A stretch of 64,000 nt of DNA from Streptomyces sp. TLI_053 (GTDB lineage: Bacteria; Actinomycetota; Actinomycetes; Streptomycetales; Streptomycetaceae). Both the position numbers and the translations under genes were made by a program. This document shows positions 27,408 to 37,061 of this stretch, one piece after another (position 1 is the stretch's first letter; each line of letters begins with the position of its first letter). Where the stretch lies: the NCBI RefSeq assembly GCF_900105395.1, contig NZ_LT629775.1:2436501-2500500 (forward strand). Reading direction: 5' to 3'. The notes under the pieces were generated by a model that was not told the origin of the DNA, searched no databases, and was given only the letters and a program-made list of their open reading frames with translations.

Positions 27408-28619
27408 GTGACTGTTTACGGTGCAACCAACTCCGGCCCGGTCCGCCGGGTCGACGTCGTGGTGGTCGGCGCGGGCCAGGCGGGCCTTTCGGCCGCCTAC
27501 CACCTGCGCCGACGCGGCTTCGCACCCTTCCGCGAAGCCGTCGGGGACGGCGGGGCGGGCACGACGGGCGGGGAAGGCGCGGCGGGCGGGGAAGGCGCGG
27601 CGGGCGGCACCGGCGGCGGGTTCGTCGTGCTCGACGCCGACGACGCCCCCGGCGGCGCCTGGGCCCACCGGTCGCCGTCGCTGCGGATGGCCACCGTGCA
27701 CGGTTTCCACGACCTGCCCGACGTCGAACTCCCCGAGGTCGACCCGAACGCGGCGGCGCGCGACGTCGTCCCGGGGTACTTCGCGGCGTACGAGGCACAG
27801 CACGCGCTCCCGGTGGTGCGCCCGGTGAGGGTCCTGGCGGTGCGCTCGGAATCGGCGCGGCCCGACGCCCGGCTGCTCGTCGAGACCGACTCCGGCACCT
27901 GGTCGGCCCGGGCCCTCATCAACGCCACAGGCACCTGGACCCGGCCCTTCCTCCCCCACTACCCGGGCCGGTTCGCCGGACGGCAGCTGCACTACGCCGC
28001 CTACCGGGGGCCGGAGGAGTTCGCGGGCAAGCGGGTCCTGGTGGTGGGCGGGGGCGCCTCGGCGATCCAGGTGCTGTCGGAGGTCGCGGCGGTCGGCGAG
28101 ACCGTCTGGGTCACCCGCACCCCGCCGGTCTACCACGCCGGACCGTTCACCCCCGAGTACGGGCGAGCCGTGGTTGCCAAGGTCGAGGAGCGGGTCCGCC
28201 AGGGGCTGCCGGTGCGCAGCGTGGTGAGCGTCACCGGGCTCGGACCGTCGGTGGCCTACCGCCGCGCCGAGGAGCTGGGCGCGCTGCGGCGGCGGCCGAT
28301 GTTCGACCGCCTCACCGAGCACGGGGTCGCCTGGGGCGACGAGGAACTCGCCGTCGACGCGATCGTGTGGGCGACCGGCTTCCGCCCCGAGGTCGGTCAC
28401 CTCGGCCCGCTCGGCCTGCGCTCCCCGGGCGGCGGCATCGCGCTGACCGGCACCCGGGCCACCGCCGACCCCCGGGTCCACCTGGTCGGCTACGGGCCGT
28501 CCGCCAGCACCGTCGGCGCCAACCGCGCCGGCCGGGCGGCGGTCAACGAGATCGTCGGGCTGCTCGGCGCCCCGGCCGCCGTCGCGGTGACGGTGGCCGG
28601 GGCGCCGACGGCGGGGTAG
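27408..28619 (+). CDS. FAD-dependent oxidoreductase, flavin-containing monooxygenase type
   Basis: 403 aa from GTG 27408 (a GTG at 27327, inside the duplicated fragment, is a less likely start). FAD site VVVVGAGQAGLSAAYHLRRRG near residue 20; second dinucleotide site VLVVGGGASAIQVLSEVA; ATGFRPEVGHLGPLGL near the end, as in YczJ/CzcO-like monooxygenases. Between the first beta-alpha-beta unit and the FAD acid residue (FVVLDADDAPGGAW) there is a Gly-rich insertion with two GGEGAA repeats, probably from slippage. Uses NADPH to oxidise a small lipophilic substrate; substrate unknown. Confidence 0.88.
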   Translation: MTVYGATNSGPVRRVDVVVVGAGQAGLSAAYHLRRRGFAPFREAVGDGGAGTTGGEGAAGGEGAAGGTGGGFVVLDADDAPGGAWAHRSPSLRMATVHGFHDLPDVELPEVDPNAAARDVVPGYFAAYEAQHALPVVRPVRVLAVRSESARPDARLLVETDSGTWSARALINATGTWTRPFLPHYPGRFAGRQLHYAAYRGPEEFAGKRVLVVGGGASAIQVLSEVAAVGETVWVTRTPPVYHAGPFTPEYGRAVVAKVEERVRQGLPVRSVVSVTGLGPSVAYRRAEELGALRRRPMFDRLTEHGVAWGDEELAVDAIVWATGFRPEVGHLGPLGLRSPGGGIALTGTRATADPRVHLVGYGPSASTVGANRAGRAAVNEIVGLLGAPAAVAVTVAGAPTAG

Positions 28620-28707
28620 CGGCCGGCCCGGGAGGCGGGCGGGCGGCGCCGTTCCGGGGGCGGGCGAGCAGCACCGTTCCCGGGGGCGGGCGCCGCCGGG
28701 CGGCCCG

Positions 28708-29925
28708 TCAGCGGTCGTAGTCGACCGTCACCCGGTCCGTCACCGGACGGGCCTGGCAGGTGAGGACGTAGCCGGCCGCCAGCTCCTTCTCCTCCAGGGC
28801 GAAGTTGCGCCGCATCGACACCTCCCCCTCGGTGACCAGGGCACGGCAGGTCCCGCACACCCCGCCCTTGCAGGCGAACGGCAGGTCGGGCCGGGAACGC
28901 TGCGCGCCGTCCAGCACCGACCGGTCGCGCGGCAGGCTGAGCGTGCTGCCCCGGCCGTCCAGGACGACGGTGACCTCGCTGCGTTCGACGCCCTCGGCCC
29001 CGTCCGCCGCGCCGGGGGTGTCGTCGGCGCGTTCGCCGATCGGCTCGTCCTCGGCGTGGAACAGCTCCTGGTGCACCCGGTCCGTCGGCACGCCCAGGCC
29101 GGCGAGCAGTTCCTTGGCCCCGGTGACCATCCCGAACGGCCCGCAGAGCCACCAGTGGCCGACCGCCGGCACGTCCACCAGCGCCCGCAGCAGGGCCTTG
29201 ACCCGCTCCGGGTCGAGCCGTCCGCTGAGCAGTTCGGCGTCCCGGGTCTCCCGGGAGAGCACATGGACCAGCTGGAACCGGCCCAGGTAGCGGTCCTTGA
29301 GATCGGCCAGCTCGTCCGCGAACATCACGGTGTCGCTGCGCCGGTTGCCGTAGAGCAGGGTGACGGTGGAGGCGCGGTCGGCGGCGAGCACGGAGGCGGC
29401 GATGGACAGCATCGGCGTGATGCCGGAACCGGCGGCCAGCAGCACATGGTCGGCGGGCCGGCCGAGGTCGGGGGTGAACAGGCCGGACGGCGTCAGCACC
29501 TCCACCTCCTCCCCCGGCCCGGCGTCCCGCACCAGCCAGCGCGAGAACAGGCCGCCCGGCACCTCGCGCACGGCGATGCGCAGCGGGCCGCCGACGGGGG
29601 CGCAGATCGAGTAGGAGCGGCGCTCGTCGACCCCGTCGACCACCCGGCGCAGTGTCAGTGTCTGCCCCGGCCGGAACGCGAACGCCTCGGTGAGCCCGTC
29701 GGGCACCGCGAAGGTCACCGCGACGGCGTCGTCGCAGAGCCGCTCCACCGCCGCGATCCGCAGGGCGTGGAACGCCGGCCGGCGGGCCGGGCGGACGGGC
29801 GACGGCTCGGCGGGGGGCAGCTCGGCGGACGCTTGCTCGGCGGACGACTGCTCGAACGACGGTGGGACCGTCGGGACTGCCGGGACTGCCGGGACTGCCG
29901 GGACTGCTGGTGGAACGGCGGCCAT
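28708..29925 (-). CDS. paaE: Phenylacetyl-CoA epoxidase reductase subunit PaaE
   Basis: 405 aa from ATG 29925, two bases after the paaD stop. FAD-binding RRSYSICAP, NAD-binding LLAAGSGITPMLSIAASVL and CGPFGMVTGAKELL, and a C-terminal plant-type 2Fe-2S ferredoxin domain with FACKGGVCGTCRALV and a last Cys in YVLTCQA. It passes electrons from NADPH to the di-iron oxygenase PaaABCD. The first ~45 residues are an extension with VPAVPAV repeats from a 9-bp cgggactgc tandem repeat, plus a Glu/Ser/Ala stretch; absent from E. coli PaaE. Confidence 0.95.
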   Translation of the reverse strand: MAAVPPAVPAVPAVPAVPTVPPSFEQSSAEQASAELPPAEPSPVRPARRPAFHALRIAAVERLCDDAVAVTFAVPDGLTEAFAFRPGQTLTLRRVVDGVDERRSYSICAPVGGPLRIAVREVPGGLFSRWLVRDAGPGEEVEVLTPSGLFTPDLGRPADHVLLAAGSGITPMLSIAASVLAADRASTVTLLYGNRRSDTVMFADELADLKDRYLGRFQLVHVLSRETRDAELLSGRLDPERVKALLRALVDVPAVGHWWLCGPFGMVTGAKELLAGLGVPTDRVHQELFHAEDEPIGERADDTPGAADGAEGVERSEVTVVLDGRGSTLSLPRDRSVLDGAQRSRPDLPFACKGGVCGTCRALVTEGEVSMRRNFALEEKELAAGYVLTCQARPVTDRVTVDYDR

Positions 29926-29927
29926 GC

Positions 29928-30476
29928 TCAGATCTCCTTGACGCGTTCGAAAGGCTCGCGGCACTCGCGGCAGCGCCACAGCGCCTTGCACGCGGTGGAG
30001 CCGAAGCGGGACAGCTCCTCGGTGTCGGTACCGCCGCAGAGCGGGCAGGCGACGGGCGCGGCGGTCGCGACCCGGGTCGGGCCCAGACTCAGCAGAGTGG
30101 CGCCGCCGGCCGCCGCGCCGCCCCCGGGCCGGGGCGGGGCGATGCCGGCCTCGGCGAGCTTGCGCCGGCCCTCGGGGGTGATCAGGTCGGTCGACCACGG
30201 CGGGTCGAGCCGCAGCCGGACCCGGACGTCCGCGAACCCGGCCGCCCGCAGCCGCCGGTCCACGTCGGCGGCCATCTCGGCGACGGCGGGGCAGCCCGAG
30301 TAGGTCGGGGTGATCCAGGCGGTCACCACCGGGTCCTGCGGGTCCCCGGCCACCTCGACGTCGGCCAGCACACCGAGGTCGGCCAGGGTCAGCATCGGCA
30401 GTTCCGGGTCCGGCACGGCGGCCGCCACCGCCCAGGCCGCCCCGCTCGACGCGCGCTCCCCGGCCACGGCCGTCAC
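29928..30476 (-). CDS. paaD: PaaD, iron-sulfur maturation factor of phenylacetyl-CoA epoxidase
   Basis: 182 aa from GTG 30476, overlapping paaC (GTGA). The N-terminal MIP18/DUF59-like domain is seen as AVPDPELPMLTLADLGVLADVEV and ITPTYSGCPAVAEMAADV; DLITPEGRRKLAEAGIAPP follows; the C-terminus has a CPLCG....ACKALWRCREC cysteine cluster. It helps assemble the epoxidase complex. A Gly/Ala-rich linker joins the two parts. Confidence 0.94.
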   Translation of the reverse strand: MTAVAGERASSGAAWAVAAAVPDPELPMLTLADLGVLADVEVAGDPQDPVVTAWITPTYSGCPAVAEMAADVDRRLRAAGFADVRVRLRLDPPWSTDLITPEGRRKLAEAGIAPPRPGGGAAAGGATLLSLGPTRVATAAPVACPLCGGTDTEELSRFGSTACKALWRCRECREPFERVKEI

Positions 30477-31354
30477 CACGTCGCGCCCGGGTGCGCGCGG
30501 GCCAGCACCTGCAGCTCGGCGAGCAGCAGGCCCAGGGCCTCGCTGTGCACCCCGTCCCGGCCCGCCCGGCCGCCGACGGTCGCCAGCCCCGCCACGTCGG
30601 GCACGGCCAGCCCGGCCTCCGCCAGCACCGCCGCCAGTGAGCGCAGCACCGGTTCGCGCAGCGTCGCCGGGTCCACCCCGACCCGCAGCTCGACCGGGTG
30701 CGCGGTGAAGAGCTCCTCCAGCAGCGGCCAGACCGCGTCCAGACCGGCCTGCATCCGCGCGGCCGAGTACGGCGTGCCGTCGCCGAGCCGCAGCGTCCAC
30801 GCGGTGGCGTACTCGCGGTGGTAGGCCAGCTCCTTCACCCCGCGCGCCGCGACCGCCGCCAGCACCGGATCGGCGTGCCCGGCCAGTGCCTCGTACAGCG
30901 CGCCGCGGACGGTGGAGAACAGCAGCAGGCGGGCGATCGAGTACGCGAAGTCCCCGTTCGGCGCCTCGACCAGGCGGACGTTGCGGAACTCGTGCTCCTC
31001 GCGCCAGTACGCGAGGTCGTCCTCGGTCCGCCCGGAACCGTCCGCCTGCCCGGCCCGGGTCAGCAACTGGCGGGCCTGGCCGAGGAGGTCGAGGCCGAGG
31101 TTGGCGAGCGCGACCTCCTCCTCCAGTTCGGGCGCGCGGGTGCACCACTCGATGAGGCGCTGGGCGAGGACGAGCGCGTCGTCGCCCAGCATCAGGCAGT
31201 ACGCCGCGAGGTCGGTCCCGTCCAGCCCGGACGGGACGGCGGTGTCCACCCCGAGCAGCGGGTCGGCGAAGCCCGTCCCGTACGCCCAGCGGCCCTCGCC
31301 CTCGGGCTCGGGGGACGCCTCGGCGAGGCTCAGGTACACGTGGTCGTCGGTCAT
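30473..31354 (-). CDS. paaC: PaaC, structural subunit of phenylacetyl-CoA epoxidase
   Basis: 293 aa from ATG 31354. Helical ferritin-like fold without a complete iron site, as expected for PaaC: CLMLGDDALVLAQRLIEWCTRAPELEEEVALANLGLDLLGQARQL, AYWREEHEFRNVRLVEAPNGDFAYSIARLLLF and KELAYHREYATAWTLRLGDGT. It pairs with the catalytic subunit PaaA. Spaced 17 bp after paaB and overlapping paaD. Confidence 0.95.
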   Translation of the reverse strand: MTDDHVYLSLAEASPEPEGEGRWAYGTGFADPLLGVDTAVPSGLDGTDLAAYCLMLGDDALVLAQRLIEWCTRAPELEEEVALANLGLDLLGQARQLLTRAGQADGSGRTEDDLAYWREEHEFRNVRLVEAPNGDFAYSIARLLLFSTVRGALYEALAGHADPVLAAVAARGVKELAYHREYATAWTLRLGDGTPYSAARMQAGLDAVWPLLEELFTAHPVELRVGVDPATLREPVLRSLAAVLAEAGLAVPDVAGLATVGGRAGRDGVHSEALGLLLAELQVLARAHPGATW

Positions 31355-31371
31355 GGTTCGGCTGCTCCCGG

Positions 31372-31661
31372 TCAGATGTGCGGGACATCCTCGGGGATGT
31401 CGTAGAAGGTCGGGTGGCGGTAGACCTTGTCGCCGCTGGGCGCGAAGAAGGGATCGCGCTCGTCCGGGGTGGACGCGGTGATGGCGTCGGAGCGGACCAC
31501 CCAGAGGCTGACGCCCTCGTTGCGGCGGGTGTAGAGGTCGCGGGCGGCGAGCAGGGCCATCCGGTCGTCGGCCGCGTGCAGGGAGCCGACGTGCACGTGG
31601 TTCAGGCCCCGCCGGGGGCGCACGAACACCTCGTAGAGCGGCCAGCCGGCCTTGGACTCGG

Positions 31662-31665
<4 letters not shown>
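31372..31665 (-). CDS. paaB: PaaB, subunit of phenylacetyl-CoA epoxidase
   Basis: 97 aa from GTG 31665, overlapping the paaA stop. Short beta-rich PaaB signature [50 protein letters not shown]. It bridges the PaaAC dimers. Length matches the family. Confidence 0.95.
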
Positions 31666-32783
<1,118 letters not shown>

Positions 32784-32836
32784 CACGGTCCCCTTTCGCT
32801 GCCTGTGTCCCCACCCCGTCGGCGGGCCGCCAACCG

Positions 32837-32854
32837 ACTGACCGTTCGGTCGGT
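32837..32854. promoter_or_regulatory. PaaR-like operator in front of paaA
   Basis: ACTGACCGTTCGGTCGGT, with the perfect core GACCG-TT-CGGTC, lies 54-71 bp upstream of paaA. TetR-family PaaR regulators of actinobacteria bind ACCG-NN-CGGT palindromes of this kind and release them on phenylacetyl-CoA. No paaR gene is in the window. Confidence 0.65.
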
Positions 32855-33289
32855 ACCATTGTGCGCGGTGGGACGGGCGACTGACAAGGGAGCACCGCCG
32901 ATGTCGGGGCGGCGGACCCGAGGGCGGGGCGGGGGCGGGGGGCGGGGCGGACACGGAAGGCGGGGCCCGGGGAAGGCGAAGGCCGGGCCCGAGGCCCCGG
33001 GGGCTCAGGCCGGCCGAGTGGAACGCGCCGCCGCCGGCCACCGGCCGACTGCGACTGCGACTGCGCGACGGACGTGCCGGGCCTCCCCCTCCGCCTCGAC
33101 CGGCCGACGCGCCCCGGCGGGCAGCTGGCCGAGCACGGGGTCGAGGATGTGGCCCACTGCTGACTTGCCGGCTTTCAGCGTTCTCTGCGCCGCGGTGCCG
33201 CATCGGGCACCGCGGCGCCGAGGAGCAGGCACCGGCGATCCGGTGGATGTCGGCTCCAGCTCCCGGTCCGCTGCTCGTCACTGCCCCAC
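32855..33289. other. Intergenic region, no convincing gene
   Basis: About 435 bp between the paaA promoter and the regulator's first operator pair. A frame from ATG 32901 to 33452 is open, but its product is Gly/Arg-rich with frame-shadow composition and runs through the operators; I do not call it. Nothing else recognised. Confidence 0.5.
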
Positions 33290-33317
33290 ACTTTGCAAAG
33301 TACACACTTTGCAAAGT
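33290..33317. promoter_or_regulatory. Upstream operator pair, two ACTTTGCAAAGT sites
   Basis: ACTTTGCAAAGT at 33290-33301 and 33306-33317, 16 bp centre to centre; the second copy extends to an 18-bp palindrome CACACTTTGCAAAGTGTG (33303-33320). It lies about 130-160 bp upstream of the winged-helix regulator gene. Confidence 0.8.
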
Positions 33318-33422
33318 GTGGAGAAGCGGTCACTCGAGCTCCCTCGCGAGCCGACCAGGGCCGCGAATTCCTTGCAAACACTGGCCCAGCCGTGGATCGG
33401 CACGGTCCGGACTTGCCAAGGA

Positions 33423-33450
33423 ACTTTGCAAAGTGGAGGCTTTGCAAAGT
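33423..33450. promoter_or_regulatory. Downstream operator pair overlapping RBS and start codon
   Basis: ACTTTGCAAAGT at 33423-33434 and GCTTTGCAAAGT at 33439-33450, again 16 bp apart. Between and inside them lie the ribosome binding site GGAGG (33435-33439) and the first two bases of the GTG start (33449-33451). A protein bound here would block transcription through the start, a classic autorepression layout. Confidence 0.8.
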
Positions 33451-34045
33451 GACCACCCACAACACTCCCGCCGAACCGGCCGCCCTCCGGAGCGGAGCTC
33501 CCTCCCGGCCGCTGCCGCAGCACGCGATCCGCGCCGGGCTGCTCGACCTGATCTCCGAGTGGGGCAGCATCACCTCGAACCAGGCCGCGCAGATGCTCGG
33601 CCAGAGTTCCGGAACGTGCTCCTTCCACCTCCGGCAGCTGGCCCGGTACGGGGTGATCGAGGAGGCGCCGACCGGGGACGGCCGTTCCCGCCCGTGGCGG
33701 CTGCGATGGACGGGATCGCTGATGCCCGGTGAGCCGGGCTCGCCGACGGCCGGGCGGGCCGGCGACGATCCGACCCCCGAGCCGGCGGCCGAGCTGGAGG
33801 ACGGCAGCTACCGCCACTGGCTCGCCAACCGCTCCGCCGCGCCCACCGAATGGCAGCGCGACCAGACCTCCAGCGACGTCCTGCACCTCACCAGCGACGA
33901 ACTCGCCGACCTCGGCGCCGCCGTCCGCGCCCTGATCGCGCCCTACCGGCAGCGCGAACCGCACACCGGGACGCATCCCGTCGCCGCCGTCACCCGGCTC
34001 TTCCCGCTGCTCGCGGACACCGGCGGGGACGCCGCGACGCGCTGA
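33449..34045 (+). CDS. Winged helix-turn-helix (ArsR-like) transcriptional regulator
   Basis: 198 aa from GTG 33449; the start is fixed by GGAGG at 33435-33439. The DNA-binding domain is at residues ~25-85: HAIRAGLLDLISEWGSITSNQAAQMLGQSSGTCSFHLRQLARYGVIEEAP, followed by a wing GDGRSRPWRLRW. The C-terminal part (YRHWLANRSAAPTEWQRDQTSSDVLHLTSDELADLGAAVRALIAPY) is helical, of the type that dimerises or binds a ligand. No metal-binding cysteines. Four ACTTTGCAAAGT-type sites flank its start, so it is the best candidate for the protein that reads this motif, here and at 15.6 kb. Confidence 0.88.
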   Translation: MTTHNTPAEPAALRSGAPSRPLPQHAIRAGLLDLISEWGSITSNQAAQMLGQSSGTCSFHLRQLARYGVIEEAPTGDGRSRPWRLRWTGSLMPGEPGSPTAGRAGDDPTPEPAAELEDGSYRHWLANRSAAPTEWQRDQTSSDVLHLTSDELADLGAAVRALIAPYRQREPHTGTHPVAAVTRLFPLLADTGGDAATR

Positions 34046-34058
34046 CGGCTGACGGCTG

Positions 34059-34104
34059 ACGGCTGACGGCTGACAGATTTCATCATCTGCCAGCCGCCAG
34101 CCGT
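34059..34104. terminator. Strong hairpin between convergent genes
   Basis: ACGGCTGACGGCTGACAGAT (34059-34078) pairs with ATCTGCCAGCCGCCAGCCGT (34085-34104) at 18 of 20 positions around a 6-base loop. The left arm is part of a five-copy gctgacg tandem repeat (34041-34075) that starts inside the regulator's stop region. No T-run follows. It probably ends both the regulator and the peptidase transcripts. Confidence 0.65.
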
Positions 34105-34180
34105 CGTGAACGGTCCGCCGACGGTCACTCGTCAGCCCCCGTCGGCCGTCAGCCGTCGCCGACCGGGATCTCCCGACCCG

Positions 34181-35761
34181 TCACCCCTCCGAGCGGTCGC
34201 GCAAACGCGGGAGCGGAACGGCGAGGAGCGCCGCCAGCAGGGCGATCCTCGGTGCCAGCTGATCGATCCGGATGTGCTCGTGCCGGGCGTGCGCGCCCCC
34301 GCCGACGGCGCCGAACCCGTCGAGCGTGGGGAGTCCGCGCGAACCCGGCAGGTTGGTGTCGCCCGCCCCGCCCGCCGGACCGCCGTCCAACTGCTGCCCG
34401 AGCACCGCCGCGAGTGAACGGACGTGGCGCAGCAGTGGATTCGCGGAGCGTTCGGGCCACGCCGGACGGCTGGACAGCACCTCGGTCCGCACCCGTGCGC
34501 CCGGCCGCAGCGCGGTCAGTCGGGCGAGGTTGTCGAGGGTCCGGCGCTGCGCTTCGGTGGTGGAGAAGCGCAGGCCGAGTTCCGCCTCGGCCCGGCCGGC
34601 CACGACGTTGGCCCGGCTGCCGCCGCTGATCCGGCCCGCGTTCAGCTCGGTGCCGGGGAGGCTGACCAGGCCGCGGACGGCGACGAGCTGGTCGACCAGT
34701 TCGTCCACTGCCGATACGCCGTCGGCGGCGTCGTTGCCGGCGTGCGCCTCGCGCCCGGTGACGGTGAGCCGCACCCGGGTGGAGCCGCGGCGGGCGGTCT
34801 TGAGTCGGCCGTCCGGGTGCGGCGGTTCGAGGCCGAGTACGGCGGCGGCGTCGCGGAGTTGGCGTTCGACGAGGCGCTTGCCGTCCGGACTGCCGACCTC
34901 CTCGTCGGAGACCACGACCAGACGGACCGTGCGGTGGGGGCGTTGACCGAGGTCGGCGAGCAGGGCGAACGCTCCCTCCAGAATGGCGAGTCCGCCCTTC
35001 ATGTCGACCACGCCGGGCCCGCTGAGGGTGCCGTCCTGCTCGGTGACCGGCCAGTCGGTGAGGATGCCGGCCGGCCAGACGGTGTCGTGGTGGCCGACCA
35101 CGAGGAGGTGCGGCAGGCTTTCGTCCCGCCCCTCCCACTGGAGCACGAGGTGGTCGCCGGCCGGGCCCGGTTCGCGGTGCACGGTGGCACCGGTGGCCCG
35201 GAATCCGGCGGCCAACTCCTCCGCCAGGGCGTCGAGTCTGGGTGCGTCACCACTGGGGGACTCGATCCGGGCCAGGTCCGCGCAGCGTCGCCGGACGGCC
35301 CCGGCGAGGGTGCGGGCGCGGCTGGTGAGGGCCTGGGGCAGACCGGGGAGAGCGGCGGTGGGGCCGGGTTGGCCCTCGCTGTCGGGGACGGCCGGAGCGT
35401 GGGGGGCCGCTGCGACGGGTGGCGCGGCGGCGGGTGTGGGGGCGGCCGGGGCGAGGGCGGTTCGGGCGGTGCCGGTTCTCCCGGTCGTTCCGGGGGCGGC
35501 CGTGCCGGGGGCGGCTCCGGTGGTCCTGGTCGGCTCGACAGGGGTGAAGGCGGTGGTGGCTGCTGCCGCGGTGACGGTGGCGGTGGTGGCGCCGGCGGTC
35601 ATCGTGGTGACCGTCGTGCTGCCGGCGGCGCTCGTGGGGGCAGCGTTCGCGGTGCCGGTGGGGGCGACGTTCGCGGTGACGGATCCGGTGGCGACGGTCG
35701 GGGTCGCGGCGGCCACAGGGCTCGCCGCAGGAGTGGCGGGGCGGACGGCTTGAGGACTCAA
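34181..35761 (-). CDS. M20-family metallopeptidase (glutamate carboxypeptidase/ArgE-like)
   Basis: 526 aa if started at the TTG 35761, which has GGAGG six bases upstream. The M20 core starts near residue 120: LLVVGHHDTVWP (metal His and Asp), GPGVVDMKGG, VSDEEVGSPDG (catalytic Glu), a dimerisation domain GREAHAGNDAADGVSAVDEL and the late metal His in AHARHEHIRI. It is like carboxypeptidase G2, cutting C-terminal Glu or acyl groups from small substrates. The first ~115 residues are a Thr/Ala/Val/Pro low-complexity stretch without a signal peptide, so the true start could be further in. Stands alone. Confidence 0.82.
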   Translation of the reverse strand: MSPQAVRPATPAASPVAAATPTVATGSVTANVAPTGTANAAPTSAAGSTTVTTMTAGATTATVTAAAATTAFTPVEPTRTTGAAPGTAAPGTTGRTGTARTALAPAAPTPAAAPPVAAAPHAPAVPDSEGQPGPTAALPGLPQALTSRARTLAGAVRRRCADLARIESPSGDAPRLDALAEELAAGFRATGATVHREPGPAGDHLVLQWEGRDESLPHLLVVGHHDTVWPAGILTDWPVTEQDGTLSGPGVVDMKGGLAILEGAFALLADLGQRPHRTVRLVVVSDEEVGSPDGKRLVERQLRDAAAVLGLEPPHPDGRLKTARRGSTRVRLTVTGREAHAGNDAADGVSAVDELVDQLVAVRGLVSLPGTELNAGRISGGSRANVVAGRAEAELGLRFSTTEAQRRTLDNLARLTALRPGARVRTEVLSSRPAWPERSANPLLRHVRSLAAVLGQQLDGGPAGGAGDTNLPGSRGLPTLDGFGAVGGGAHARHEHIRIDQLAPRIALLAALLAVPLPRLRDRSEG

Positions 35762-36401
35762 CGCTTGCCTCCGCGGCCGCCGCCGGTATACAGCGGCCGC
35801 GCGGATCGGCCGGGGCGGCCGGTCCGCCCCGACCAGGTCACCGGGCCGACGGCCCCGGCTGTGACGGCGGGACACCAAGAGGGTCCGTCCGTTCCAAGTG
35901 CGCTGGAACGGCTGGGCGGCGTGTGTGGCATGTGCGTCCTCCTCGCTCGATCCGGTGGCCCCGATCGTCCCGGAGCCTCCGTGGACGGCGGCTTCCCTTG
36001 CGGCGGGCGCAGAACGACGCACCACCACAGGGAAGCCGAGATGTGAGCCTAGAAGAACCGTTCGGTTTCCTGCGAGGTGGCCCTGCTCCCAGCGTGCCGG
36101 GGTCGGGATCCGCCCCGTCGCCCGGCCGCTGAACGGCGGTCGGCGCACGACATGCGAACCCGGCTCGGCGCGCGGGCGCGGTCGCCGGATCGCGCCCACC
36201 TCCACCATGGACCCGGGGCCGGGGTTCGGCAGCACAGGACGCCAAGGCGCGCCTTTTCCAAGCCAGATGGGTGACGGCGGATCGCCGTCGACTACCGCGC
36301 GGCGCTGATCCGGGGGCGGTGGATCCGGGGCAAATCACCGTGTTCCCAGGCGATGGTGGAGAAGTGCGGACGGATCGTCGCACGAGGGGAGGGCGGTCGG
36401 G
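35762..36401. other. 640-bp gap: possible 57-aa ORF and an ACCGTTCGGT palindrome
   Basis: A minus-strand ORF from ATG 35931 (AGGAGG six bases upstream) ends at 35758, overlapping the peptidase TTG start by four bases; its 57-aa product (MPHTPPSRSSALGTDGPSW...) is Gly/Arg/Pro-rich and unrecognised. AACCGTTCGGTT (36056-36067) repeats the ten-base core of the paa operator. Nothing else of note. Confidence 0.35.
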
Positions 36402-37061
36402 TCAGCCGCCGTCGTCCACCACGCCGGCGTCCCGGGCGAGCAGCGCCGCCTGGACGCGGTTGCCGACCCCCAGCCCGGTGAGGATCCGGCTGACATGTGC
36501 CTTGACCGTGCTCTCGCGCATCCCGAGGGCTGCCGCGATCTCGGCGTTGGAACGACCGGCGGCGAGTTCGCGCAGCACGTCGCCCTCGCGCGGCGTGAGC
36601 CCCTCCAGACGGCCCCGGGCCGCGACCGCGCGTGGCTCCCCGGTGCGGTGGTAACGGTCGATGAGGCGGCGGGCGGCGGCCGGGTGGAGCATGCCCTGCC
36701 CACCGGCGACCACGTGGACGGCACGGGCGATCTCGGCGGGCGGGGTGTCCTTGAGCAGGAAGCCGTCGGCCCCTGCCGCCAGGGCCCGGTAGACGTACTC
36801 GTCGAGGTCGAAGGTGGTGAGCGCGATGACGCGGGGGGCGTCCGGCAGTGCGCGGAGCCGCCGGGTCGCGGCGATGCCGTCGAGTCCGGGCATCCGGATG
36901 TCCATCAGGGCGACGTCGATGCGGTGGCGGGCGGCGAGTTCGACGGCCTCCAGTCCGTCGGCGGCCTCGGCGACCACGGTCAGCTCAGGGTCCTGGGCGA
37001 GCAGGTCGACGAGTCCGAGCCGGACCAGCGCGTCGTCGTCGACCACCATGGTGCGGATCAC
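36402..37061 (-). CDS. NarL/LuxR-type response regulator
   Basis: 219 aa; GTG 37061 overlaps the kinase stop. Receiver: TMVVDDDALVRLGLVDLL, VALMDIRMPGLDGI, LTTFDLDEYVYRALAAGADGFLLKDTPPAEI. C-terminal helix-turn-helix: LTPREGDVLRELAAGRSNAEIAAALGMRESTVKAHVSRILTGLGVGNR. Same subfamily as the regulator at 21076 but clearly a separate paralogue. Target unknown; the neighbouring genes do not form an obvious regulon. Confidence 0.92.
   Translation of the reverse strand: MIRTMVVDDDALVRLGLVDLLAQDPELTVVAEAADGLEAVELAARHRIDVALMDIRMPGLDGIAATRRLRALPDAPRVIALTTFDLDEYVYRALAAGADGFLLKDTPPAEIARAVHVVAGGQGMLHPAAARRLIDRYHRTGEPRAVAARGRLEGLTPREGDVLRELAAGRSNAEIAAALGMRESTVKAHVSRILTGLGVGNRVQAALLARDAGVVDDGG

Noticed and set aside
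32901..33452. Forward ORF of ~180 codons with AAGGGAG upstream, ending in GTGA at the regulator start
   Set aside because: Gly/Arg-rich, frame-shadow composition, and it would translate through both operator pairs; the tidy GTGA overlap comes from the operator sequence itself.
34424..36046. 540-codon forward frame opposite the M20 peptidase
   Set aside because: Antisense shadow of the peptidase; Gly/Arg/Val repeats mirror the Ala/Thr-rich N-terminus.
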